Source of the DNA: an uncultured Chloroflexota bacterium
GTDB taxonomy: Bacteria; Chloroflexota; Anaerolineae; Anaerolineales; Anaerolineaceae
Direction of reading: 5' to 3'
Length of the DNA: 52,769 nucleotides
Assembly: GCA_902786265.1 (NCBI GenBank)
Contig: CADACE010000046.1
Span: 1-52,769, forward strand
Shown: positions 43,145-52,127 of the stretch, piece by piece
Layout: each line of letters opens with the position of its first letter
How positions within the stretch are numbered: the stretch's first letter is position 1
The notes under the pieces: generated by a model
What the model saw: the letters and a program-made list of their open reading frames with translations, nothing else
Told to the model about the DNA's origin: nothing
The model's database searches: none
Made by a program: the position numbers and the translations under genes

Positions 43145-46100
43145 TTATTTCGTATGAATACGGAGAGTTTTCACCTCAAAGGTATGGAAATGGAGGACAA
43201 CTGTGTTCCCGTCATCAAGAGGCAGTTCCTCCTTTTCATTTTCCAGCATATCACAGCAGAAGACCGACCTCACCGGGAAATTGATCTTCAGCCGGCAGGA
43301 CGTATCCGCTCGTTTTGCCTCATAGAGGCGCAGGATCAGATCTCCCGAGCCATCCTCCGCCGGTTTGACGGTATCGATAAAGACGTTTTCCGCGTCCACA
43401 GCAAACGCGCTGAAAGCCGCGCAGCTTCCCTCCGCTGTCTGCAGCGGAACGTTCAGGTCATAAGCTTCCCTCACAACGGGGCTGTTATAGAAGCTGCCCT
43501 CCCAGGCGGTAAAGGCATAGGTGAAACGGTGCTCGCCGTTGTCCGCACGCATTTCCGGAGAAGCTGCCGCGCGGAGAAGCGTCAGCTGCAGCGCGTTCCC
43601 GTTCATGCTGATGCCGTACTTGCAATCATTCAGTACCGCCGCACCGTGGCTCTCATCACAAAGCGCGCTGTAACGCTGGTTGCAGACTTCGAAGCGGTCA
43701 ATATCATAGAGCCGCGAACGATGCGTCGGATGCTTCATATAGCCGAACTGGATCTCATTGATTCCCTCATCCGCCCGGACATCCACGGGAAATTCCACCT
43801 TCAGCAGCCGGTGCAGCTCATGCCAGTCCACATGCGTCACGAAATCCAGACGGGCACTGCCGGACGTCAGGATGATATCCTGTTCAAAGACAGAATTCTG
43901 CACCCGGCGCTCCATATGGACGACCGCCCGCAGCCCGCCGGTTTCCCGGATCGTGACCGTTACCGGCTCATCCAGCTCCAGCGGCTGCAGAATATAGTTG
44001 GAATCAATATCCCAGGCGTCAAACTTGCGGGGAACATCCTTGAACATCAGCAGACGGTTCATCGGACCGGCCGCGTATTCCCGTCCGCTATGCTTTCCGA
44101 TAAAGGAGCTCACTTCACCGCGGCCGCTGATGACTGCACGGACCACTTCATTTTCCAGGATGATGTTTTCCCCTTCCTGCCGCGCGGATACGGTTTGCAG
44201 CGGCTGGACTGCCTTCGGCTTCAGGGATACCGCTCCGCAGCCGGGTACATTGACCAGCACAAGCAAACCGTCTTCAGTCCGCTGAACAGGAACGTCGGTA
44301 CCGTCTTCGGTCACGGCACCTTCGGTAAAGTCTTCAGTCAGGTGAACCAGTCCGGAACGGGCAAAGGAAAGCGAATTGAAAACCGTCATTCCGTCACCCT
44401 GAGTCAGCTGAGCCAAAGCATCATTCCTGACAGCTTCCGCCTCGCCGATGATCCACGCGTGATCCCGGCGCGCGTCTTCGTAGACCCTGCCGATAGAAGA
44501 ACCGGGCAGGATATCATGGAACTGGTTGAGCAGAAGCCGTTTCCAGGCGGCATCCATGCGGGACAGCGGATAATCCGCACCCCGCAGAAGCGCCAGAGAG
44601 CCCCACATTTCCGCTTCGCGCAAAGCGATCTCCGCCCGCCGATTGCCGCGTTTGATGGCAGCCTGGCTGGTGAACACCCCGCGATGGGCGGAGAAATAGA
44701 GCTCGCCGACATAGGTATGCTGCGGACCGCCCGCTGCTTCCATATCTTCAAAGAACCGGAGCGGAGATTCGGTCTTTACCCGCGGCATCCCTTCCAGATC
44801 CTTTTCGCGGCGCAGGAATTCAAGGTAATCCCGTGAAGGTCCGCCGCCGCCATCCCCGTAACCGAAGGGGAGCAGAAACGCGTCCAGCCCGCGCTTCTGG
44901 ACCCGGTTCCGCCAGACGTCGCAGATCTGTTTCGGATCCGTCTTATAGGTATAATCCGTCGGGAGGAAGGAATCCACGCAGCTGCCGTCCGCACCCTGCC
45001 AGGTGAAATAATGATACGGGAAGCGGTCGCCTTCGTTGTAGGACCAGAAGATCTTCTGCGTGACCAGATATTTCACCCCGCAGCTCTTCAGGATCTGCGG
45101 CAGTGCCGCGGAATAACCGAACGTATCCGGCAGCCACAGCAGCACCGAATCAATGCCGAATTCTTCTTTGAAAAACCGCTTGCCATGGATCAGCTGCCGG
45201 ACGAGCGATTCGCCGCTGGTCATGTTGGTATCCGGTTCCACCCACATGGCGCCTTCCGCGATCCATTGTCCGGTCTTCGCGGCGGCCTTAATGCGTTCAT
45301 AAAGTTCCGGGTAATGCTCCCGGCACATTACGTACCCGGCAGGCTGGCTTTGGATGAACTTGTATTCCGGATATTCCTCAATAAGTCTTAATTGAGCCGC
45401 AAAGGTTCGGCTGGTCTTGCGCCAGGTTTCCGCCATCGGCCACAGCCAGGCAAGATCCAGATGAGCATTGCCGATCGCGTAAAACTGCGGAGCGGTCGTA
45501 CCGTTTACAGCGGAGAGGACCGGCTTGAGCACCTCACGCGCTTTCCGGTAGGAACAGATCCTTCCTTCCAACGGCTGTTCAAAGTCAGCCGCCAGCGTCG
45601 CCTGTTCCATCGCGGAGGCTATTCGATCCGCCCGCAGGGATTCAGGGTCTACCTGATCGATCAGGAAGCGGAGCGTTTCCATATCCATATAGAGCTGATA
45701 GGCGTCCTCATTCCAGATGCCGTATGTCAGTTCACCCAGTACCGCCCGGGTGGTGTTTTCTTTCGGATCGGTATATGTTCCGGGGATCACGGGACCGGTC
45801 GCGCAGCCCTGCAGCGCCTCGGATTGCGGGTAATAGTGCCCCGCATAGGCTTCCAGCAGGATGTCATAGCTTTCTCCCGCCCGTCCGCAGGACGTCAGAA
45901 AGTTATCTTCTATGTAATGATGCGGGATCTTGACCCAATGGTCCCGGTAGGTTCCGAACGACTTTCCGTTCACAAAAACTGTCGTCTCACCTCCCGTGTT
46001 CAGGTCCATCACGACACGCTGACCTTCAGCCTCCGGAGGCAGCGTTATGCTCCCGTGCAGCCAGCAGTATTCCCAGGTGTGTCCCCAGGCAGTACCGGCG

Positions 46101-46264
46101 GATATCGGGCTGAACTGCTGCCGCAAGACATCTGCCGGCGTCAGGCAATCCATGGTAAAAGCCGCTTCCATTACGATCGGACCGAGCGGATGATAAAAAT
46201 CTTTCTTTAAGGTGTCGATCCAGTGATCCACCCTGCTGCGCCACTCCGAATGCATATATTTCAT
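43145..46264 (-). CDS. GH38 alpha-mannosidase
   Basis: A 1039-residue cytoplasmic glycosidase that removes alpha-linked mannose. After an N-terminal beta domain, the catalytic domain opens with GNAHLDLAWLWP (metal ligands His268 and Asp270). LLWLPDTFGYS holds the nucleophile Asp380, and NQFHDILPGSSI the later metal-ligand region. C-terminal beta-sandwich domains complete the family length. There is no signal peptide, so imported manno-oligosaccharides would be the substrate. AGGAGG lies nine bases upstream. It is the last gene behind a carbonic anhydrase and a PfkB kinase, 57 bases after the kinase stop. Confidence 0.95.
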   Translation of the reverse strand: MKYMHSEWRSRVDHWIDTLKKDFYHPLGPIVMEAAFTMDCLTPADVLRQQFSPISAGTAWGHTWEYCWLHGSITLPPEAEGQRVVMDLNTGGETTVFVNGKSFGTYRDHWVKIPHHYIEDNFLTSCGRAGESYDILLEAYAGHYYPQSEALQGCATGPVIPGTYTDPKENTTRAVLGELTYGIWNEDAYQLYMDMETLRFLIDQVDPESLRADRIASAMEQATLAADFEQPLEGRICSYRKAREVLKPVLSAVNGTTAPQFYAIGNAHLDLAWLWPMAETWRKTSRTFAAQLRLIEEYPEYKFIQSQPAGYVMCREHYPELYERIKAAAKTGQWIAEGAMWVEPDTNMTSGESLVRQLIHGKRFFKEEFGIDSVLLWLPDTFGYSAALPQILKSCGVKYLVTQKIFWSYNEGDRFPYHYFTWQGADGSCVDSFLPTDYTYKTDPKQICDVWRNRVQKRGLDAFLLPFGYGDGGGGPSRDYLEFLRREKDLEGMPRVKTESPLRFFEDMEAAGGPQHTYVGELYFSAHRGVFTSQAAIKRGNRRAEIALREAEMWGSLALLRGADYPLSRMDAAWKRLLLNQFHDILPGSSIGRVYEDARRDHAWIIGEAEAVRNDALAQLTQGDGMTVFNSLSFARSGLVHLTEDFTEGAVTEDGTDVPVQRTEDGLLVLVNVPGCGAVSLKPKAVQPLQTVSARQEGENIILENEVVRAVISGRGEVSSFIGKHSGREYAAGPMNRLLMFKDVPRKFDAWDIDSNYILQPLELDEPVTVTIRETGGLRAVVHMERRVQNSVFEQDIILTSGSARLDFVTHVDWHELHRLLKVEFPVDVRADEGINEIQFGYMKHPTHRSRLYDIDRFEVCNQRYSALCDESHGAAVLNDCKYGISMNGNALQLTLLRAAASPEMRADNGEHRFTYAFTAWEGSFYNSPVVREAYDLNVPLQTAEGSCAAFSAFAVDAENVFIDTVKPAEDGSGDLILRLYEAKRADTSCRLKINFPVRSVFCCDMLENEKEELPLDDGNTVVLHFHTFEVKTLRIHTK

Positions 46265-46321
46265 GTGTCACATCCTCCTGATATAACACAATTATAGCAT
46301 TGCCTGAGCTGCTTTTATCTA

Positions 46322-47245
46322 TTAATATAAAGAAACCGCATCCGGAGTTTTTTCGTAAAGCCGGTTTGCTTCCTCAGGTTCCAGCAACTCATAAGAGTAA
46401 GCGCTCGCACATCCGCAGGCCACCGCGAAACGCAGACATTCATCCCGTCCCGCATGAGCAGCATCCTTCGCCATAAACCCCGCCACCATTGAATCACCCG
46501 CTCCGGTAGAGTCGATCAGATTTCCTTCCGGGACTGCGCACACATAAACATGCCCGTCATCAGCAGCAATCAGAGCCCCATCCGGACCAAGGGACACCAG
46601 CACATTCTCAGCACCCATCTGCTGTAATTTCCGTGCCCCGGCAGCGATCCGGTCCGTTGAATCCATTTTTGATCCGATAACTTCCTCAAGCTCCGCTTTG
46701 TTCGGCTTGATCAGATAGGGACGTTTTTCCAAAGCAGAAAGCAGATTCTTTCCTGAGGTATCCACCACAATACGGACATTCTCATCAGTAACCGCGTCGA
46801 TGAGAAGTGAATAAATATCCGGCGGCATGCTCTTCGGCGGATTTCCGGAAAGGATCAGGACATCACCCTTTTGAAGTCCCGCTGCCTGATTCTTCAGTTT
46901 TTCCAGTTCCTGCTCCGAGATCCGCGGTCCATCGGCATTTATTTCCGATTCCGTATCGGATTTGATCTTCACATTGATCCGCGTACAGCCGTCTGCTGCC
47001 TGAATAAAATCATGGCGGATGCCTTCCTCATCCAACATACGGATCAGTTCATTGCCGACAAACCCGGCGGTAAACCCCAGACAAATACTCTGATACCCAA
47101 GTCTGGTGAGGACAACAGAGACGTTGATGCCCTTTCCTCCGGCACGGAACGCGGTCCGCTTTGTCCGATTCAGTTCACCGGTCTCAAAATGGTCCAGCCA
47201 TACAAGATAATCAAGCGCGGGAGATAATGTAACCGTATAAATCAT
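46322..47245 (-). CDS. PfkB family kinase, 1-phosphofructokinase-like
   Basis: A 307-residue ribokinase-fold sugar-phosphate kinase. It opens MIYTVTLSPALDY, has AFRAGGKGINVSVVLTRLG, and ends with the anion-hole motif DSTGAGDSMVAGF, the pattern of FruK and LacC enzymes that make fructose 1,6- or tagatose 1,6-bisphosphate. The chosen ATG lies two bases after the carbonic anhydrase stop; an ATG five codons earlier would overlap that gene. It appears to be in one transcript with GH38, so it may process the hexose phosphate from mannoside breakdown, although 1-phosphofructokinase is not obviously required for mannose. Confidence 0.9.
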   Translation of the reverse strand: MIYTVTLSPALDYLVWLDHFETGELNRTKRTAFRAGGKGINVSVVLTRLGYQSICLGFTAGFVGNELIRMLDEEGIRHDFIQAADGCTRINVKIKSDTESEINADGPRISEQELEKLKNQAAGLQKGDVLILSGNPPKSMPPDIYSLLIDAVTDENVRIVVDTSGKNLLSALEKRPYLIKPNKAELEEVIGSKMDSTDRIAAGARKLQQMGAENVLVSLGPDGALIAADDGHVYVCAVPEGNLIDSTGAGDSMVAGFMAKDAAHAGRDECLRFAVACGCASAYSYELLEPEEANRLYEKTPDAVSLY

Positions 47246-47247
47246 CT

Positions 47248-47814
47248 TTATTCCATCCAACTCACTTCACCGGACTCAATATCATAGACAGCACCCCGGA
47301 CATCCGCACCCGGCAAGGCTTCCCTGATCCTTTTCACGCCATAGATAACATTGAGCCTGGCAGCCTCATCAGGATCTTTTACGGTTCCGACCGCCTCGAT
47401 GATCTCATCGATGATCGATTCAACATATCCTTCCCCATGTCCCGCCAACGCGGCTCCGATAGCGCCGCAATGTGTATGTCCGAGCATGACGACCAGTTCG
47501 GTGCCAAGATGCTCCACCGCATATTGAATGCTTCCGAGCTGATGATCATCCAGAACGTTGCCGGCGACCCGAATAACAAACAAATCTCCAGGGATGGCGT
47601 TGAAGATCAGTTCCGGGACGACGCGGGAATCCGAACAGCACACGACAACAGCATAGGGATGCTGTCCATTGGCCGCAAGATCCTTTCTCAAACCATCATC
47701 CGAATGGCGGAGGAAATTCAGATTGCCTTTCCGAAGCCGGTCTATCGGATCTTTTTCGGCATGGGCAGGCAGAAAGAACAATAAGAGCAGAAGAAGGCAG
47801 ATAATTGTAATCAT
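47248..47814 (-). CDS. Exported beta-class carbonic anhydrase
   Basis: A 188-residue zinc enzyme that interconverts CO2 and bicarbonate. The zinc-site motifs CCSDSR and HTHCGA are intact, with GNVL and the dimer helix between. The first 19 residues (ITIICLLLLLLFFLPAHA) are a clear signal sequence, which most beta carbonic anhydrases lack. A GTG one codon earlier is an alternative start; the ribosome site is weak. The gene is the first of a minus-strand group with PfkB and GH38. Confidence 0.92.
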   Translation of the reverse strand: MITIICLLLLLLFFLPAHAEKDPIDRLRKGNLNFLRHSDDGLRKDLAANGQHPYAVVVCCSDSRVVPELIFNAIPGDLFVIRVAGNVLDDHQLGSIQYAVEHLGTELVVMLGHTHCGAIGAALAGHGEGYVESIIDEIIEAVGTVKDPDEAARLNVIYGVKRIREALPGADVRGAVYDIESGEVSWME

Positions 47815-48065
47815 CACATCAGGTCCCGATCAGATTTGAAACTTATACGAAAGCCGCTCTCTCATCAGCAGATCTCTTTTCAACCTTGAGATCAGAGAAA
47901 TTTCCGGTTTTCAAAGACATAATAACCATTGTTTTTTTAATATACTCTAAAACAGATATAATTGCCATATAACACACGAATAATTGCTGACACGGTTTTA
48001 CTGCGTCTTTTACCTGCACAGTAACCGGCAAAATATGGAATCAGCTCCCGGACAGTGAGGGTAAC

Positions 48066-48485
48066 ATGTATAAATTTTATGGCTGGAAGACAGCGGATAT
48101 AAAGGACAGCCGGGGCCTTACACCCCGTGATTATTACGATCTTCTCTCAAAATGCTGGTCAGCGGAAACATGCGCACCGCGGATGAGATCTGACTGGACT
48201 CCGGAAAACCGCACGCTGGGGCAATGCTCGATCACGGCATTCCTGATGCAGGATATTTACGGCGGAAAGGTGTACGGCATACCGCTGGATGACGGCGGTT
48301 TTCACTGTTTCAATGATGTCAATGGCTGTGTCTTCGACCTGACCAGTGAGCAGTTCGGAGCAACCGTACTGGATTACAGCGATCGTCCGGAGCAGTTCCG
48401 CGAGGTCCACTTTGCGAAAGAAGAAAAACGCCTGCGTTACGAGGAACTGAAAAATCGCCTGAAAACAGTCCTCATGAACAAATAG
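48066..48485 (+). CDS. YunG-like protein
   Basis: A 139-residue cytoplasmic protein resembling the YunG family. Recognised features are the early CWSAETCAP, the central GQCSITAFLMQDIYGGKVYG, HCFNDVNGCVFDLTSEQF and a charged helical tail. Cys54 in GQC followed by a later His gives a cysteine-hydrolase-like arrangement, but no activity is known to me for the family. The gene is 35 bases upstream of a metallo-hydrolase gene. Confidence 0.75.
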   Translation: MYKFYGWKTADIKDSRGLTPRDYYDLLSKCWSAETCAPRMRSDWTPENRTLGQCSITAFLMQDIYGGKVYGIPLDDGGFHCFNDVNGCVFDLTSEQFGATVLDYSDRPEQFREVHFAKEEKRLRYEELKNRLKTVLMNK

Positions 48486-48520
48486 ATTTCGCATCGATTT
48501 TGCGATTCACCGGGTATGCC

Positions 48521-49114
48521 ATGCAGACAGAGATCATCAGACTACGCTACGGAAATACGAATACCTTCTATATATCCGGCAGCCGGGGAGGGCTGCTGAT
48601 CGATACGGATTACGCGGGTACCCTTCAGTCATTCTTCCGGGCGGTCAAGGCAGCCGGAATCGACATAAAGGGTATCTCATATGTCCTTGCCACGCACTAT
48701 CATCCGGATCATATCGGAATCATCAGCGAACTCCAGAAGCTCGGCATACAGCTGCTCATCACAGATGTTCAAAAAGATTTTATTCATTTCTCAGACCCTG
48801 TTTTTGCCAGAGAAAAATATCTGCATTATGAACCGATCAGCGAGAAAAAAGCGAAAATCATCCGCTGTGAGGAAAGCCGGGATTTTCTGGAAAGTCTCGG
48901 CATCTGCGGAGAGATCATTCATACACCGAGCCACAGCCCGGACAGCATATCGGTGATCCTTGATAGCGGAGAGTGCTGCGTCGGTGATCTGGAACCCGTT
49001 GAATATCTGGAAGCTTACGAGGATAATCCCTCTCTGAAGATGGATTGGGAGCGGATCATGAGCTATCATCCGAAAAAGATATTTTATGCTCATTCGCCTG
49101 AGAAGGAATTATAA
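48521..49114 (+). CDS. MBL-fold metallo-hydrolase
   Basis: A 197-residue metallo-beta-lactamase-fold hydrolase. The metal motif THYHPDHIG, HTPSHSPDSISV and the third ligand region VGDLEPVEY are present, as is the terminal YAHSPEKE. I chose the ATG at 48521; its ribosome site is weak, and a TTG at 48500 is also possible. The family covers many thioester, lactone and phosphodiester hydrolases, so no substrate is assigned. It is probably co-transcribed with the YunG-like gene. Confidence 0.88.
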   Translation: MQTEIIRLRYGNTNTFYISGSRGGLLIDTDYAGTLQSFFRAVKAAGIDIKGISYVLATHYHPDHIGIISELQKLGIQLLITDVQKDFIHFSDPVFAREKYLHYEPISEKKAKIIRCEESRDFLESLGICGEIIHTPSHSPDSISVILDSGECCVGDLEPVEYLEAYEDNPSLKMDWERIMSYHPKKIFYAHSPEKEL

Positions 49115-49244
49115 TTTTCTATAAATCAGGGGTAAACGGAACAATAACGCAAAGTTTCCGCTCAAAGCCCGGGGAAATCAGTTTAACCCGGCAGACGATA
49201 TATGATCATACGGGAACAATAATGAAATCAGGAGAAAATCTGAG

Positions 49245-51260
49245 ATGATTATTTATGTTGATATAAATGCAGGCCGCCACGGAAACGGAAGCTGTGAGAT
49301 GCCTTATAAAAGGATCAGCGATGCGGCACAGACTGCACAGCCGGGAGATGAGATCATTGTCCGCCCCGGTACATACAGGGAATATGTGAACCCGGAAAAC
49401 GCCGGTACACCTGACGCACGGATCACTTACCGCAGTGAGGTTCCCCTCGGTGCGGAAATCACCGGGGCAGAACTGCTGAGCGGATGGGAGCCTTATGAGG
49501 GAACTGTGTGGACAGCTTCTGTTGATAACAGCGTCTTCGGTGATTACAACCCCTACACGACGTATGTTTACGGGGACTGGTATTTCGCCGGACGAAGCAA
49601 ACATACGGGCTGCGTCTATCTGAACGACAAAATGCTTTATGAAGCCGCTTCCCTCGAAGACTGCATCCTCGCACAAAAATCCGAAACCTCCTGGGAACCT
49701 GAAGCGAGCATCTATCAATGGTACGCTCAGCAGCAAAACGGCCGCACCGTATTTTATGTAAATTTTCAGGACAAGGATCCGAACCGGGAAAAGGTTGAGA
49801 TCAATGTGCGCAGGGAATGCTTTTTCCCATCCAGGACCGGGATCGGTTATATCACGGTAAGCGGTTTTAAGATCAGCAAAGCCGCCACGACCTGGGCACC
49901 TCCGGCAGCATTCCAGGACGGGATGATCGGTCCGAACTGGTCCAAAGGCTGGATCATCGAAGACTGCGACATCTCCAACAGCAAATGCGCCGGTATCTGC
50001 CTCGGGAAGTACTACGACCCCGACAACGACCATTATTTCACCCGCAAGCACGTTAAAAGCCCGACCCAGATGGAACGGGACGCCGTATGCCGCGGTCAAT
50101 ACCATGGCTGGGTGAAGGAGAAGGTCGGCAGTCATATCATCCGCCGCAACAATATCCACCACTGCGAACAGGGCGGCATTATCGGACGCATGGGCGGTGT
50201 GTTTTCGATCATTGAGGACAATCACATTCACCACATCAACAATATGATGGAGCTGGGCGGAGCGGAGATCGCCGGGATCAAAATGCATGCCGCGATCGAT
50301 GTGACCATGCGCAGAAATTACATTCATCACTGCACTATGGGGATCTGGACCGATTGGGAAGCACAGGGCACCCGCATCACGCAGAACCTGCTCCATGACA
50401 ATCAGAGACCGGCTTTCGCCAGACAGTTGAAGGGCGGCATGATGAGCCAGGATATCTTCGTTGAGGTAGGACATGGACCGACCCTGATCGACAACAACAT
50501 CCTGCTTTCGGAAGTGTCACTCCGCATGGCGACCCAGGGCGTGGCAATGGTGCATAACCTGATCTGCGGCAGTTTCACCTGTGTCGGAGACGGTACGGAT
50601 ATGATCGTTGACGGAAAGCTCAGACAGCGTTACACACCCTATCACATTCCGCACCGCACGGAAGTCATGGGCTTCATGACCATCCTGCATGGCGATGACC
50701 GCTTTTATAACAATATCTTCGTTCAAAAATGGCCGCAAAGCACGGTTTCGGTTCTGTCTGACAGTGAATCGGATAAATCCTTCCGGGAAAACCGCGAAGT
50801 CGGGACACACGTCATGGATGATTATCCCACTTATGACGAATGGATCTCTCATTTCGATATGGAAAGCGAAACACCGGACATGAAGAAGCTTGAAAAGTAT
50901 CATTTCAGTCCGCTGCCGGTCTGGTCCGAGGGGAATGTTTATCTGAACGGGGCAAAAGCCTGCAAAAACGAGAAAAACGGGCTGACCGAAGACCTCACAC
51001 CTGTTTACGTGGAGCTTGACGAAAACAACGGAGATCCGGTCCTGAGGACAAATATTTATCCACTGATCAAAGATTTCAAAGCGGGCATGATCGGGAGCGA
51101 TACGCTCGGGGAAGCCTTTGAACCGGAACAGCGGTATGAAAATCCGGATGGAACCGATATCATTTTCGATACCGACTATTCCGGGAACCATCGGGGGCTG
51201 GATGTACTCCCCGGACCGTTTGCGGAGGCCTCGGAAGTTTATACGAAACTGTGGATGTAA
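49245..51260 (+). CDS. GH120 beta-xylosidase-like enzyme
   Basis: A 671-residue right-handed beta-helix glycosidase. It follows the GH120 XylC pattern from Thermoanaerobacterium closely as I remember it: PGTYREYVNP, FGDYNPYTTYVYGDW, VEINVRRECFFP, IGPNWSKGWIIED, AGIKMHAAIDV and TDWEAQGTR. The likely catalytic pair is Asp370 (TDWEAQ) and Glu407 (DIFVEVGHGP), with about 12 extra residues between them relative to XylC. No signal peptide, so it would cleave imported xylo-oligosaccharides in the cytoplasm. An AGGAGAAAATCTGAG site precedes the ATG. No xylose genes are adjacent. Confidence 0.9.
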   Translation: MIIYVDINAGRHGNGSCEMPYKRISDAAQTAQPGDEIIVRPGTYREYVNPENAGTPDARITYRSEVPLGAEITGAELLSGWEPYEGTVWTASVDNSVFGDYNPYTTYVYGDWYFAGRSKHTGCVYLNDKMLYEAASLEDCILAQKSETSWEPEASIYQWYAQQQNGRTVFYVNFQDKDPNREKVEINVRRECFFPSRTGIGYITVSGFKISKAATTWAPPAAFQDGMIGPNWSKGWIIEDCDISNSKCAGICLGKYYDPDNDHYFTRKHVKSPTQMERDAVCRGQYHGWVKEKVGSHIIRRNNIHHCEQGGIIGRMGGVFSIIEDNHIHHINNMMELGGAEIAGIKMHAAIDVTMRRNYIHHCTMGIWTDWEAQGTRITQNLLHDNQRPAFARQLKGGMMSQDIFVEVGHGPTLIDNNILLSEVSLRMATQGVAMVHNLICGSFTCVGDGTDMIVDGKLRQRYTPYHIPHRTEVMGFMTILHGDDRFYNNIFVQKWPQSTVSVLSDSESDKSFRENREVGTHVMDDYPTYDEWISHFDMESETPDMKKLEKYHFSPLPVWSEGNVYLNGAKACKNEKNGLTEDLTPVYVELDENNGDPVLRTNIYPLIKDFKAGMIGSDTLGEAFEPEQRYENPDGTDIIFDTDYSGNHRGLDVLPGPFAEASEVYTKLWM

Positions 51261-51380
51261 GTGTACTGGTCAGAAAAATCTGACGGGAAAGTCTCCTGAT
51301 GCAGTTCTGACTGAGCGGGAGTCTTTCTCTGAGAGGTCTTTTCTGACACCTTCAGAATCATTACTAAGGAAGAACCATTA

Positions 51381-52010
51381 ATGGAAAAAGCAGCTTTTAT
51401 CTGGGATCTGGACGGAACTATTCTTGATTCTTATGGAATCATCGTTTCAAGCCTGTACAAAACGTACCGAAAATTCGGCGTTGAATTAGACCGGGATGAA
51501 ATTCACAAAGAAGTCATCAGATTTTCAGTCGGTGATTATATCTCTAAACTGGAAAAAACAACAGGGCTCCCTGCCGCCGCCATAAAAGAGATGGTATCCG
51601 AGAACAATGACACTGAACAGATGAACATAAAACCCATAAAAAACGCTGCTGAAATACTGAGCTTTTTAAAAGGCCTGGAAATCCCCAATTATGTATTCAC
51701 TCACAAAGGCTTCTCCACAAAAACCGTTCTGAAAAACATCGGGCTCTATGATTATTTTGACGAGATCATAACCGGAAAAGACGGTTTCCCGAGGAAGCCG
51801 GACCCTTCCGCGATCAATTACCTGATCCAAAAGCACTCTTTGGATAAAACCGGTACATTTTATGTCGGCGACAGGTCGCTTGACGTTGAATGTGCTTGCA
51901 ATGCGGGAATAAACAGCATTTTATACTTACCGGAAAACAGCCCTGCAAAACCGACCTGCAAAGAGACCTATATCGTGAAGGATCTGCTGGATATCATGAA
52001 ATATATATAA
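51381..52010 (+). CDS. HAD family phosphatase
   Basis: A 209-residue HAD-superfamily hydrolase of the phosphoglycolate phosphatase or beta-phosphoglucomutase type. Motif I is WDLDGTILDS with the nucleophile Asp, motif II FTHKGF, motif III lysine in RKPDPSAI, and motif IV VGDRSLDVECA. The alpha-helical cap between residues 15 and 85 places it in subclass I. The substrate is unknown; sugar phosphates are plausible. AGGAAG lies upstream of the ATG. Confidence 0.92.
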   Translation: MEKAAFIWDLDGTILDSYGIIVSSLYKTYRKFGVELDRDEIHKEVIRFSVGDYISKLEKTTGLPAAAIKEMVSENNDTEQMNIKPIKNAAEILSFLKGLEIPNYVFTHKGFSTKTVLKNIGLYDYFDEIITGKDGFPRKPDPSAINYLIQKHSLDKTGTFYVGDRSLDVECACNAGINSILYLPENSPAKPTCKETYIVKDLLDIMKYI

Positions 52011-52054
52011 GGAATATTCATGAAAATAAGAGATATTCGCGAAAATAGGGCTTT

Positions 52055-52083
52055 TTGACAAAACAGGGGTAAAATAATATCTG
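52055..52083 (+). promoter_or_regulatory. Promoter of the stalked binding protein
   Basis: A perfect -35 TTGACA (52055-52060). With a 17-base spacer the -10 would be TATCTG (52078-52083); TAATAT at 52075-52080 is closer to consensus but spaced by 14. Confidence 0.5.
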
Positions 52084-52127
52084 CCGCAAATTTTAAAGGA
52101 AAAGCGGAAAAATTGAAGGAGATATCA

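Noticed and set aside
43085..44836. 583-residue plus-strand frame opposite the mannosidase
   Set aside because: It lies over the GH38 gene, whose motifs and ribosome site are clear; the plus frame is composition-driven.
48500..48520. TTG start of the metallo-hydrolase
   Set aside because: It adds seven residues without a better ribosome site; the family N-terminus fits the ATG at 48521.
49206..50474. 422-residue frame antisense to the GH120 gene
   Set aside because: The plus strand carries an uninterrupted GH120 protein; the antisense frame has no recognisable domain.
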